Shown here: one piece after another, positions 1 through 5,797 of the stretch | Layout: each line of letters starts with the position of its first letter | How positions within the stretch are numbered: the first letter of the stretch is position 1 | Origin: Clostridia bacterium | GTDB lineage: Bacteria; Bacillota; Clostridia; Lutisporales; Lutisporaceae | Assembly (NCBI GenBank): GCA_029256365.1 | Contig: JAQSYB010000207.1 | Location: forward strand, 1-5,797 | Length of the DNA: 5,797 nt | Direction of reading: 5' to 3' | Made by a program: the position numbers and the translations under genes | The notes under the pieces: generated by a model | What the model was told of the DNA's origin: nothing | Seen by the model: only the letters and a program-made list of their open reading frames with translations | Database searches by the model: none

Positions 1-2120
1 TCATGGGTATTAAAAAGATTCTTATAATGCTGCGCTGCATTTGAGTAGTAAAGTGAGGCATATATCGGCTCATTTCCCTTTTCAAAGTGCTCCCCAAGGA
101 CCTCATAGTGGCTTTCAATATTTCTTGCATAAAGTGCTTCGATGGCTTTCGCTGTTTCTTTGTGATAATAGGTCTTCTTTTTATTCAAAATGCTGTTATA
201 TATTGTTTCTCGCTCTGTTACATGAGAGAAGCTGTAAAGCTTTTCTATACGGCCGCTGTAAGTGTATGTACTTTTGAGGTAAATAATATTGCTGTTTATG
301 GTTTCTTTTAATGCATCCTCCTCCTCAACATCCTTATTTAAAAGCCTGTTAAGAACAGAAAGTGTAAAGTCTTTGCCAATGATGGAAGCCCCTTGTGCAA
401 TTTCTATGGCTTCTTGAGATATATAATTTAACTTGGATAATATTAAGCCTTGCAAATTGTCTGGTATCTTTTCGATACCCTTCTTAAGATATACAGTTTT
501 ATCTAGTATATAAAACTGGGATACCCTCTTTAAATATTTTAGCAGCTCATACATATAGAGGGGATTGCCACTGCTAAAGTTAATGACATATTCGCTAAAG
601 CTGCTGTCTACCTCTTGACAGCCTAAATATATTTTAATGTATTCAACCACACTTATTGAATCCAAAGGCTCGAGAGCTATTTGCTTGTTCTGATCATTAT
701 TTAATGGTTTAAATTCCTCTACAGAAGTCCTGGAAGTATAGATGTATAAATTTCTACCATTTCCAGCAGCATTGGCAGTCAATATGTCCTTTAGGAGAGC
801 AATCGATTTTGTATCTGCCCAATGCATATCCTCAATAATGATTATGGAACGAAATCTAACTTCGAATTCACGAAAAAGAAAGGAAAGCTGATTAGAAATT
901 TCAAGATATATGCTTTTGGTATCCATAGCAGAAATAATATCTCTTGTTTCTTTATCTATTTCCATCCCCATTAGGAAGGATATGAATTGATAATTCCTTT
1001 TGACAGCATCTTCCTCATATTTAGACATAATAAAGCTAATATAGGAAATGATGCGGCTTTGCTTTACGATTAAAGATTCCCCATTATTTGTATTCATGAT
1101 ATTCATTAGAAGATTGGTTATAAGGGAGTATGGGCTATTCATCAAAGAGGGATTGCATTCCACCTTTATTATTTTTAATTCCTCTTTGTATAATTGCAAA
1201 AATTCTTCTACTAGGGTGCTCTTGCCAATGCCGGCAGGTCCAGTTACACCAATAAGACAGCTGTTATGATGGGCAGAAGCTTTTAGAGCGTCAATCAGTT
1301 CCTGGAGACTGCTGTGTCTACCTACCATAGGAAGCAGCTCTCTAGAGGTACTTAAAGGATTCTTAATACAGGTAGGAGCATAGCATATAATTGGATTTTC
1401 CTTATTCTTTACTGTTATTTCAATCGGATTGGAGTATTCGATATCAATACTCGTTTCTTTAAAAACAGTTTCTGAAACATAAATACAGGATTTTGGTGTA
1501 CTAGATTGAATTCTTTGGGCAGTATTCACTGTGTCGCCCATTACAGTGTAGTCCATGTCGTAGTAATTACCCACTCTTCCTGTAACGACCAGGCCATAGT
1601 GAATGCCCATAGAAAGCTGCAAGTCATAGCCTAAGGGTTTGATTTTTTCTTGGTTAAATTCCTCGATAAGCTTGGACATTTTCATGGCACACAAAACTGC
1701 GCGTTTTGCATCATCAATATGACTGGTTTTGGCACCGAAAAGCACCATTACGCAGTCGCCGATATATTTGTCAATGATTCCACCCAATTCATATACTGGT
1801 GTCGTAATGTAGTTGAAGCAATCATTAATAATCTCTCTTATTACTTCGGGATCCAGTTTTTCAGACAAAGCTGTAAAACCTGATACATCCGCAAACAGAA
1901 TCGCTACATTCTTTCTGGATTCTGCCAAAACAGAATAGTTCTGAATACTGCTTGCGTCCTTAGAAATGGCCATTTTATTTCCGCATTGAAAGCAAAATTT
2001 GGCCATGGAGGGGTTCGGGGATTTACAGCTGCTGCAAAGGCGGCCAAGCTTAATCCCACAAAAATGGCATTCCTTGGCATTGGTATCATTCATTTTCAAA
2101 CCACAATTATAACATATCAT
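1..2120 (-). CDS. Zinc-ribbon class III adenylate/guanylate cyclase fused to STAND/AAA ATPase (3' end beyond window)
   Basis: I translated the reverse strand from the ATG at 2118-2120 and it stays open for 706 codons to the window edge, so the C-terminus is missing. Residues 1-50 hold two zinc-ribbon-like cysteine sets (C3/C6 with C18/C21, and C29/C32 with C43/C46). Residues about 70-220 are a class III nucleotidyl cyclase domain: metal aspartates D78 (FADVSGF) and D122 (KYIGD), purine-contacting K118, T192 where class IIIb enzymes have Thr instead of Asp, and N199/R203 for the transition state. All are present, so activity (probably ATP to cAMP) is likely. Residues from about 264 form a STAND/AAA-type ATPase: VGR box (266-268), Walker A GPAGIGKST (294-302), Walker B ending E430-D431, and a GNP motif at 518-520. 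Residues 670-706 look like the start of TPR-like helices. No membrane segment or signal peptide is seen, so it is probably cytosolic. A GGGGG Shine-Dalgarno (2128-2132) lies 7 nt before the start. It sits 61 bp after the kinase gene, very probably in one operon. Fusions of this layout are known, but their input signals mostly are not. Confidence 0.93.
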   Translation of the reverse strand, partial: MICYNCGLKMNDTNAKECHFCGIKLGRLCSSCKSPNPSMAKFCFQCGNKMAISKDASSIQNYSVLAESRKNVAILFADVSGFTALSEKLDPEVIREIINDCFNYITTPVYELGGIIDKYIGDCVMVLFGAKTSHIDDAKRAVLCAMKMSKLIEEFNQEKIKPLGYDLQLSMGIHYGLVVTGRVGNYYDMDYTVMGDTVNTAQRIQSSTPKSCIYVSETVFKETSIDIEYSNPIEITVKNKENPIICYAPTCIKNPLSTSRELLPMVGRHSSLQELIDALKASAHHNSCLIGVTGPAGIGKSTLVEEFLQLYKEELKIIKVECNPSLMNSPYSLITNLLMNIMNTNNGESLIVKQSRIISYISFIMSKYEEDAVKRNYQFISFLMGMEIDKETRDIISAMDTKSIYLEISNQLSFLFREFEVRFRSIIIIEDMHWADTKSIALLKDILTANAAGNGRNLYIYTSRTSVEEFKPLNNDQNKQIALEPLDSISVVEYIKIYLGCQEVDSSFSEYVINFSSGNPLYMYELLKYLKRVSQFYILDKTVYLKKGIEKIPDNLQGLILSKLNYISQEAIEIAQGASIIGKDFTLSVLNRLLNKDVEEEDALKETINSNIIYLKSTYTYSGRIEKLYSFSHVTERETIYNSILNKKKTYYHKETAKAIEALYARNIESHYEVLGEHFEKGNEPIYASLYYSNAAQHYKNLFNTH

Positions 2121-2152
2121 TTAGATGCCCCCATATCGAAAAAATACGTAGA

Positions 2153-2199
2153 ACTCAAAGTGTTGCGCGGATAAAGCTTCTTTAAGTATAGCTTTGAGT
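2153..2199 (-). repeat. Inverted repeat spanning the kinase stop codon
   Basis: An exact 8-bp inverted repeat, ACTCAAAG at 2153-2160 and CTTTGAGT at 2192-2199, brackets the end of the kinase gene. Nested inside is a 5-bp hairpin with a 3-nt loop (2172-2176 with 2180-2184) that contains the stop codon. No run of U follows on the transcribed (minus) strand, so it does not look like a terminator. It could be an mRNA processing or stability element between the two operon genes, or chance in AT-rich sequence. Confidence 0.4.
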
Positions 2200-3927
2200 G
2201 ATTTCTATATTCTGCTGGTTAAGTGGTACCTGTACTTTTATTACAGTACCAATTCCGATGGCTGAGTTAATATCAATGCTGCCATTAATAAGATCAACTC
2301 TTTCCTTCATGCCTTCTATGCCAAAGCCTCCGTTGGCTTTTTCATAGATCACTTCCTCCAATACTGTTGTATCAAAGCCGTGACCATTGTCCTTTATATC
2401 AAGCTGCAGCATATTTTTACTGATATTCAATTTAATCGTTACTCTGCTGGCTTCAGCATGCTTGCTGATATTTGTCAATGCCTCTTGTACAATCCGAAAT
2501 ACTGTGGACATTAAATAATACTGTAAACCTATGTCCTTGCCAGAGGTTTTAAGTTCAACATAGAGACCTGTATTGTCAGTATATGTTTCAATATAGTTAC
2601 GCAAAGCAGTAAACAAGCCTTCATCTAGATGGGAGGGTTTTAAATCATAGATGATGTCTCTTATTTCTTTCACCGTTAAGCGAACATCATCACCCAGCTT
2701 GTCAAGCTCTAGGGATAGTTGGTCATAAGACTTGTTTTGGAGTTGTCTCTTACATAGCTCAAGCTTTAACGCCAAGCAAGCGGCTGATTGTGCTGGGCCG
2801 TCATGAATTTCTCTAGCAATTCTTTTTCGTTCTTCTTCATGGGCCTTCAGTATTTTGCTGCTCAAAACTGTTAGCTTTTCATTTTGCTCAACATATTCCT
2901 GCAAAAGCTGATTGATATTTTTATATAGAAGGTTGTTTTCAAGTGCTACAGCAGCTTGACCTGCTATGGAGTTCATCGTATGCTCATCAAAGTAATTGAA
3001 AGGAATGATTCTATTTACCCAGCTTTCGTCTCTATAATCTACAAAACTCATGTCTTTTTTCTTATTAATAAGCTGTATCACGCCTGACACATTGTTGTTT
3101 CGATCCTTCATGGGTACAGAAAGCATGGAAACAGTTTTATACCCCGTAAGCTTGTCAAAGCTGTTGTCATGCTTGTATTCCATTTCGGGAGTGATGTGAT
3201 TGGTATTGTCAATTCTAAGAGACTTGCCCAAAATAGCGGTATATCCTGTAATACTCTTCTTTGTGATAGGGATGCTAAAGGATTGATAGTCAGTGTTTAA
3301 GCTTGTATTTTTAGAAATTACAAATTTCATCACCTTGTTGCTGCAGTCATTATTTTCAATGGAAGACCATTCCCCAGTATCTTTATCTGCTACTAGATAT
3401 AATGTTACTGCATCGGATAAAGTGATGTTTAGACTTGTACTTACGATCATATCGAAAAGCTTGAAAATATCCCGTTCAGAGGACAGTTGCTTTCCTATCT
3501 CATAAAACTCTCGTATTTGCAGCTTTAAGGCTGTCATTCTGTTTTTTCTCATGATTTCAGATTCTAATCTATATAAAATAAAGCGACTATCTGTTTGATG
3601 ATTGGTTAATTCTATAAAATCAAAAATATTAGTAAAGCTGCCTAGGGTATTTGTTCTTTGATAACCAAAGGAAATCAGCACGTAACTCAGGTCGTCCAGA
3701 TTCTCCTTTAAATATTTACTTACTGCATACTCATGCTGCGTTTCTGCAAAAACAATAAAAATATTGTTATCAAGGTATGATTGATTCTGTGATAAAAATT
3801 CAATACTCTTTACCAAGCTTTCCTTTTCCAAAAAGAATTGAAGATTATCAAAAGACTTCTTAAAAAATTTTGTTAAAGAATGATAGCTGTCTACATCGCT
3901 GACAATATAATAATTGCAATTTAACAT
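2182..3927 (-). CDS. Soluble GAF-domain sensor histidine kinase, HisKA_3 (NarL/DegS/LiaS) type
   Basis: This 581-residue protein should autophosphorylate on His and pass the phosphate to a LuxR/NarL-type response regulator. Residues 1-125 resemble a degenerate receiver fold: alternating hydrophobic strands (YYIVSD, NNIFIVFAE, SYVLISF, FDFIEL), with no phospho-Asp or conserved Lys evident. Residues about 140-335 are a GAF domain that includes N288-K289 and FxxxDE (F310, D314, E315). A helix at about 335-365 leads to the HisKA_3 H-box (RIAREIHD, phospho-acceptor H375), then the catalytic domain: N-box QEALTN around E482-N486, G1 box DNGHG (513-517), G2 box GGFGIEG (533-539). No membrane span or signal peptide is seen, so it senses something cytosolic. 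The start is fixed by AAGGGG at 3935-3940, 7 nt upstream. It is the first gene of the leftward operon, ahead of a class III cyclase. No response regulator is in view. Family assignment is firm; the GAF ligand and the receiver-like call are inference. Confidence 0.95.
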   Translation of the reverse strand: MLNCNYYIVSDVDSYHSLTKFFKKSFDNLQFFLEKESLVKSIEFLSQNQSYLDNNIFIVFAETQHEYAVSKYLKENLDDLSYVLISFGYQRTNTLGSFTNIFDFIELTNHQTDSRFILYRLESEIMRKNRMTALKLQIREFYEIGKQLSSERDIFKLFDMIVSTSLNITLSDAVTLYLVADKDTGEWSSIENNDCSNKVMKFVISKNTSLNTDYQSFSIPITKKSITGYTAILGKSLRIDNTNHITPEMEYKHDNSFDKLTGYKTVSMLSVPMKDRNNNVSGVIQLINKKKDMSFVDYRDESWVNRIIPFNYFDEHTMNSIAGQAAVALENNLLYKNINQLLQEYVEQNEKLTVLSSKILKAHEEERKRIAREIHDGPAQSAACLALKLELCKRQLQNKSYDQLSLELDKLGDDVRLTVKEIRDIIYDLKPSHLDEGLFTALRNYIETYTDNTGLYVELKTSGKDIGLQYYLMSTVFRIVQEALTNISKHAEASRVTIKLNISKNMLQLDIKDNGHGFDTTVLEEVIYEKANGGFGIEGMKERVDLINGSIDINSAIGIGTVIKVQVPLNQQNIEITQSYT

Positions 3928-3998
3928 TTTATCGCCCCTTATAATAGCAAATGTAACAATATATATTCAATCTAATACTCACATGGCCACATATTTTA

Positions 3999-4027
3999 AG
4001 TATACATTAACCGGATATCCTTTTCAA
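3999..4027 (-). promoter_or_regulatory. Predicted sigma-A promoter of the kinase-cyclase operon
   Basis: Read on the minus strand, TTGAAA (4022-4027) is followed by a 17-bp spacer and TATACT (3999-4004), one mismatch from consensus in each box. Transcription would begin near 3992, leaving a leader of about 65 nt before the kinase ATG. The spacer contains the palindrome GGATATCC (4013-4020), a possible but unproven operator. Confidence 0.65.
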
Positions 4028-4083
4028 TTGTACATATTACTACAAGGCATATCGGCATAAAATCATTTATTATAGATAGGACT

Positions 4084-4112
4084 TTGGTAGCAGTTCAATA
4101 TAAGAGTAATAC
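4084..4112 (+). promoter_or_regulatory. Predicted promoter of the riboswitch-cobT-cobU operon
   Basis: TTGGTA (4084-4089), a 17-bp spacer and TAATAC (4107-4112) form a reasonable sigma-A promoter placed just upstream of the riboswitch. Start of transcription would be near 4119. The two divergent promoters are separated by about 55 bp between their -35 boxes, so a regulator bound between them could affect both. Boxes are moderately matched, so this is a prediction. Confidence 0.5.
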
Positions 4113-4115
4113 TCT
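4103..4115. repeat. Perfect 13-bp palindrome over the cobT -10 box (possible operator)
   Basis: AGAGTAATACTCT is a 6-1-6 perfect inverted repeat that covers the predicted -10 element. Its position would let a bound dimeric repressor block RNA polymerase. No regulator is encoded in the window, and no second copy was noticed, so the operator role is inference. Confidence 0.35.
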
Positions 4116-4117
4116 AG

Positions 4118-4150
4118 GAGATGATATGTGAATACATGATGAAGCATCTC
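4118..4150 (+). other. Leader hairpin at the predicted 5' end of the cobT transcript
   Basis: GAGATG (4118-4123) pairs with CATCTC (4145-4150), and ATGT (4126-4129) pairs with ACAT (4134-4137) inside it. If transcription starts near 4119, this stem-loop would form the extreme 5' end of the mRNA, ahead of the riboswitch. A 5' hairpin often protects RNA from decay, but that role here is a guess. Confidence 0.35.
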
Positions 4151-4166
4151 GGAAAAGTAAATATAC

Positions 4167-4349
4167 AGAATCATATGGTGCCCAATTTTATTGGGTTAAA
4201 AGGGAAAACGGTGGAATTCCGTTACAGCCCCCGCTACTGTAAGTGGTTATGAAATCCGATGTGCCATTGCTAGACGAGAAGGCCGGAGAGTAAAGTGATC
4301 CACAAGTCAGGAGACCTGCCAGTGATTTTTACTACCTTCGGCGGGAAGG
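4167..4349 (+). promoter_or_regulatory. Cobalamin (adenosylcobalamin) riboswitch, class I type
   Basis: The RNA carries the hallmark blocks of a B12 riboswitch in order: GGTGCCC (4177-4183), TTAAAAGGGAA (4196-4206), ACAGCCCCCGCTACTGTAA (4224-4242) and the B12 box AGTCAGGAGACCTGCC (4305-4320). P1 can be drawn as 4167-4174 with 4322-4329 (8 bp with two G-U pairs). P5 is TTACAG (4222-4227) with CTGTAA (4237-4242), leaving loop L5 CCCCCGCTA. P13 is CCTTC (4335-4339) with GAAGG (4345-4349), loop GGCGG. L5 CCGC (4231-4234) is complementary to L13 GCGG (4341-4344), the kissing-loop contact known for this riboswitch family. It lies upstream of cobT and ends 26 nt before an intrinsic terminator, so ligand binding most likely stops transcription. 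Adenosylcobalamin as ligand is inferred from the long peripheral class I layout. Confidence 0.96.
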
Positions 4350-4375
4350 CAAAAAGTATATTATAATGATTCATT

Positions 4376-4398
4376 CCGCACTGATGTGCGGTTTTTTT
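4376..4398 (+). terminator. Rho-independent terminator of the riboswitch expression platform
   Basis: CCGCAC (4376-4381) pairs with GTGCGG (4386-4391) around a TGAT loop and is followed directly by seven T residues (4392-4398). It lies between the aptamer and cobT, so it is a conditional attenuator rather than the end of an operon. Its 5' arm CCGC (4376-4379) can also pair with GCGG of riboswitch loop L13, a likely antiterminator pairing. Confidence 0.88.
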
Positions 4399-4542
4399 AT
4401 TTAGTAGAAAAGGTTAATTGTCTATTAGATAGAGGATGGATGAAGGTGAATCCCGCAATTTTCAAATATGCTGACTGGGGACAATTGCGTCTCCAAGTGC
4501 AACCAATGTGACATGAGCACATATTTTATGGAGGGATAAATA
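4399..4542 (+). other. Leader between the attenuator and cobT, with an inverted repeat
   Basis: These 144 nt contain no convincing gene. CGCAATT (4454-4460) and AATTGCG (4483-4489) form an exact 7-bp inverted repeat with a 22-nt loop, and ATGTG (4506-4510) can pair with CACAT (4518-4522) shortly before the cobT ribosome binding site. The cobT Shine-Dalgarno GGAGGG is at 4530-4535, 7 nt before its ATG. The segment is longer than needed between a riboswitch terminator and its gene; its role is unknown. Confidence 0.45.
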
Positions 4543-5610
4543 ATGAAATTATTAAGCAAAACACTAGAAGGTATTAAGCCTATCAATCAGGAGACTATGA
4601 GTGAAGCGATAAAGCACTTAGACAGCCTGGTAAAGCCTATTGGAAGTTTAGGGACTTTAGAGCTATTGGCAGCACAATTGGCAGGAATTACTGGCGAAAT
4701 CAGCAGCAGTTTTGAGAAAAAATGTACAGTTGTAATGGCGGCGGATAATGGCATTCATGAAGAAGGCGTAAGCGCCTGCCCCCAAGAGATAACTGCTGCA
4801 CAGACTATTAACATGACAAAAGGATTAACGGGAATCTGTGTTTTATCTAAGCATGCCAATGCGGATATCGCGATTGTCGATATCGGTGTAAAGGGTGATC
4901 TGAATACAGCTGGAATAATCAATAAAAAGATTAGTCATGGGACAAAAAACATTGCAAAAGAGCCTGCTATGACAAGAGAACAGGCCATTCAAGCAGTTGA
5001 AACAGGAATTGAGGCTGTTGGAGAGCTAGTAAGTCAAGGCTACAAGCTTTTCGGAACGGGAGAGATGGGAATTTGCAATACCAGTACCAGCAGTGCAGTG
5101 TTGATGGCATTAACGGGAATCAGTGCGGAGCAGGTTGTTGGGAAAGGTGCTGGATTAACAGATGCTGATTATGAAAATAAAAAGAGAGTAATTGAGCGTG
5201 CCCTAGATATAAATAGACCGGACCAAAATGATGTATTGGATGTTTTAGCGAAGGTTGGAGGCTATGATATAGCTGGTATGGCTGGCTGCTTCCTAGCTGC
5301 AGCCTATTATAGGGTGCCAATCGTGATAGACGGCTTTATATCAGTTGTTGCAGCCTTGACAGCTTACAAGATGAATCCACTGGTACGCGAATATATGATA
5401 GCCTCTCATCAATCTGAAGAAATCGGCTATAAGCACGCAATGAATATACTAAAGCTGGAGCCAATGTTGAATTTACATATGCGTTTGGGTGAAGGAACGG
5501 GTTGCCCTCTAGCCTTTCACATCATTGAAGCTTCGCAGGCAGTCATAAAAAACATGGCAACCTTTGAGCAAGCAGCGATTAATGATGATTTTCTGATTGA
5601 TATTAGGTAG
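4543..5610 (+). CDS. cobT: Nicotinate-nucleotide--dimethylbenzimidazole phosphoribosyltransferase CobT
   Basis: CobT (EC 2.4.2.21) transfers phosphoribose from nicotinate mononucleotide to a lower-ligand base, classically 5,6-dimethylbenzimidazole, giving alpha-ribazole 5'-phosphate for the nucleotide loop of cobalamin. The 355-residue length matches the family. Visible family motifs are KPIGSLGTLE (31-40), AADNGIHEEGVSACPQEIT (66-84), GTGEMGICNTSTSS (171-184), GAGLTD (202-207), GGYDIAGMAG (239-248), IDGFIS (262-267) and RLGEGTGCPLA (314-324). E317 in the last motif matches the catalytic base described for the Salmonella enzyme, and E174 is also conserved. It has no signal peptide and should be cytosolic. 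The start follows GGAGGG by 7 nt. It is the first gene behind the cobalamin riboswitch and is followed 7 bp later by cobU. The base actually used (dimethylbenzimidazole, another benzimidazole, adenine or a phenol) cannot be told from the sequence. Confidence 0.97.
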   Translation: MKLLSKTLEGIKPINQETMSEAIKHLDSLVKPIGSLGTLELLAAQLAGITGEISSSFEKKCTVVMAADNGIHEEGVSACPQEITAAQTINMTKGLTGICVLSKHANADIAIVDIGVKGDLNTAGIINKKISHGTKNIAKEPAMTREQAIQAVETGIEAVGELVSQGYKLFGTGEMGICNTSTSSAVLMALTGISAEQVVGKGAGLTDADYENKKRVIERALDINRPDQNDVLDVLAKVGGYDIAGMAGCFLAAAYYRVPIVIDGFISVVAALTAYKMNPLVREYMIASHQSEEIGYKHAMNILKLEPMLNLHMRLGEGTGCPLAFHIIEASQAVIKNMATFEQAAINDDFLIDIR

Positions 5611-5617
5611 GTGGAAA

Positions 5618-5797
5618 ATGGGGAAGCTTATATTGATAACCGGTGGTGCCAGAAGCGGTAAAAGTACTTATGCAGAAAAATTGGCAGGCGATATTTCGAA
5701 TAGAGTGTTATATCTGGCTACTGCTGTTGCTTTTGACGAGGAAATGCAGGATCGAATTGAGAAGCATAAGCAGACAAGACCGCAGGTTTGGGATACA
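5618..5797 (+). CDS. cobU: Adenosylcobinamide kinase/adenosylcobinamide-phosphate guanylyltransferase CobU (3' end beyond window)
   Basis: The first 60 codons are present and the frame is open at the window edge. CobU (EC 2.7.1.156 and 2.7.7.62) phosphorylates adenosylcobinamide and then attaches GMP, giving adenosylcobinamide-GDP for CobS. The start MGKLILITGGARSGKS has the family P-loop (GGARSGKS, 9-16). It is followed by YLATAVAFDEEM (32-43) and RIEKHKQTRPQVW (46-58). H50 in the RIxxHxxxRP motif aligns with the His reported to be guanylylated in Salmonella CobU (inferred alignment). The full protein is usually about 180 residues, so roughly two thirds lies outside. The ATG lies 7 bp after the cobT stop. 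The nearby AGGTGG (5609-5614) is only 3 nt from the ATG, while GGTAGG (5606-5611) gives a more usual 6 nt. The gene is surely co-transcribed with cobT under the riboswitch. Confidence 0.95.
   Translation, partial: MGKLILITGGARSGKSTYAEKLAGDISNRVLYLATAVAFDEEMQDRIEKHKQTRPQVWDT

Noticed and set aside
41..311. Two overlapping forward open frames of 74-78 codons
   Set aside because: They lie antisense inside the cyclase/ATPase coding region, have low-complexity hydrophobic or Cys-rich translations, and match no family I know.
1048..1883. Forward open frames at 1048-1269 and 1650-1883
   Set aside because: Both are antisense shadows of the ATPase and cyclase domains, whose motifs are clear on the minus strand.
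1904..2174. Minus frame at 1904-2089 and plus frame at 1986-2174
   Set aside because: They overlap the zinc-ribbon start of the cyclase gene in other frames; the conserved CxxC pairs and the Shine-Dalgarno support only the frame starting at 2120.
3293..3505. Forward open frame inside the kinase gene
   Set aside because: It is antisense to the GAF domain and has no ribosome binding site or recognisable product.
3942..3972. Second possible minus-strand promoter, TTGAAT with TATTAT
   Set aside because: The spacer is 18 bp and transcription would begin on or past the kinase ribosome binding site; TTGAAA-17-TATACT upstream is better.
4436..4474. Twelve-codon open frame in the cobT leader
   Set aside because: The AGAGG before its ATG has no spacing and the peptide has no notable features, so it is not supported as a leader peptide.
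4736..4795. CobT motif reads ADNGI rather than the enteric ADHGV
   Set aside because: Variation at this position is, as far as I recall, common in CobT of Firmicutes, and the catalytic Glu is kept, so it is not evidence of altered function.
5120..5320. Minus-strand open frame inside cobT
   Set aside because: It is a shadow of cobT, whose motifs run through this region on the plus strand.

Overview
The window looks like chromosomal DNA from a low-GC anaerobic Firmicute, most likely a clostridium. The grounds are AT-rich codon use and spacers, strong GGAGG/GGGG ribosome binding sites about 7 nt from the starts, compact sigma-A-like promoters, and a B12 riboswitch with an intrinsic terminator ahead of cobT-cobU. 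I cannot name a genus from this.

There are two divergent transcription units. Leftward from about position 3990 runs a signalling operon. Its first gene (2182-3927) is a soluble NarL/DegS-type sensor histidine kinase with an N-terminal receiver-like segment and a GAF domain. The second (1-2120, cut by the window edge) is a large soluble protein with two N-terminal zinc ribbons, a class III nucleotidyl cyclase domain with its catalytic residues present, and a STAND/AAA-type ATPase that probably leads into TPR-like repeats. The 61-bp gap between them holds a predicted stem-loop around the kinase stop codon.

Rightward from about position 4119 runs a cobalamin-assembly operon. Its long leader has a palindrome over the promoter -10 box, a 5' hairpin, a class I cobalamin riboswitch (about 4167-4349) with recognisable P1, P5, B12 box and P13, an intrinsic terminator (4376-4398), and 144 nt of further leader. 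Then come cobT (4543-5610, complete) and cobU (from 5618, cut by the window edge). CobT makes alpha-ribazole phosphate and CobU activates adenosylcobinamide to the GDP form, so together they supply the two halves that CobS joins. The riboswitch should shut the operon when adenosylcobalamin is plentiful.

The most interesting points are (1) a kinase whose GAF domain carries a cyclic-nucleotide-type NK...FxxxDE signature, co-transcribed with a cyclase, which suggests a local second-messenger loop; and (2) a riboswitch in which the P13 loop GCGG can pair either with CCGC in loop L5 or with CCGC in the terminator arm, giving a simple switch model. I see no wholly new type of system, no mobile element, no CRISPR array and no tRNA or rRNA gene.
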